DNA from: Anoplolepis gracilipes
Taxonomy: Eukaryota > Arthropoda > Insecta > Hymenoptera > Formicidae
Length of the DNA: 64,000 nt
Direction of reading: 5' to 3'
NCBI RefSeq assembly: GCF_047496725.1
Contig: NC_132970.1
Coordinates: forward strand, 22,656,001 to 22,720,000
Part shown: in pieces, positions 63,919 to 64,000 of the stretch
Layout: every line of letters begins with the position of its first letter
Numbering within the stretch: the stretch's first letter is position 1
Made by a program: the position numbers and the translations under genes
The notes under the pieces: generated by a model
Told to the model about the DNA's origin: nothing
Seen by the model: the letters and a program-made list of their open reading frames with translations, nothing else
The model's database searches: none

Positions 63919-64000
63919 CTAAGTCCGTTATTACTTTATTGCATTTTGATTATAATTTTTTAATAAAGCATTTGTAAATGTTTATATAACATTTTTTCTT

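Noticed and set aside
1..64000. CRISPR arrays, bacterial operons, tRNA or rRNA genes, prophage
   Set aside because: No regularly spaced repeats with unique spacers, no tRNA-like cloverleaf or rRNA segment recognised by eye, and gene structure is plainly eukaryotic. A tRNAscan or Rfam run could still find something missed.

Overview
This window is eukaryotic nuclear DNA, almost certainly from an insect and most plausibly a hymenopteran such as an ant. It is AT-rich with short GC-richer islets, microsatellites of many kinds (AT, CA, GA, AGGT), MITE-like transposon copies, and multi-exon genes with GT-AG introns of about 70 bp to 5 kb. The species cannot be fixed from the sequence alone. There are no prokaryotic features.

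Three protein-coding genes are well supported, all on the + strand. (1) A FoxF/biniou forkhead transcription factor: two coding exons, 20371-21598 and 25327-25586, 495 aa. (2) Importin-4, a Ran-dependent nuclear import receptor: 15 coding exons, 31713-37477, 1082 aa. It has a housekeeping-type promoter, and intron 13 has the marks of a minor-spliceosome (U12-type) intron. (3) A twelve-pass transmembrane adenylyl cyclase: 20 coding exons, 45536-60200, 1128 aa, with the catalytic residues of both cyclase halves intact. All three models were rebuilt by hand. Every junction keeps the reading frame, and the final lengths fit the families.

Layout. Positions 1-20370 hold no gene I can prove: AT-rich DNA with GC-richer islets, two MITEs, a perfect palindrome, an AGGT array and a 450-bp tandem duplication. 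Positions 20371-26500 are FoxF with its 3.7-kb intron and 3' UTR. Positions 26500-31080 are intergenic, with a GC-richer islet and an 857-bp inverted repeat. Positions 31081-37800 are importin-4. Positions 37800-45100 are intergenic, with AT arrays, an inverted repeat, a three-copy tandem repeat and a MITE. Positions 45158-60700 are the cyclase, several of whose introns carry transposon or duplication insertions. Positions 60700-64000 are AT-rich microsatellite DNA ending in a decayed transposase remnant.

The three genes act in unrelated processes (mesoderm transcription, nuclear import, cAMP signalling) and nothing suggests joint regulation. The most noteworthy items are the U12-type intron, the long near-identical inverted repeat downstream of FoxF, and several related or paired MITE copies. 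I did not find a convincing new biological system.
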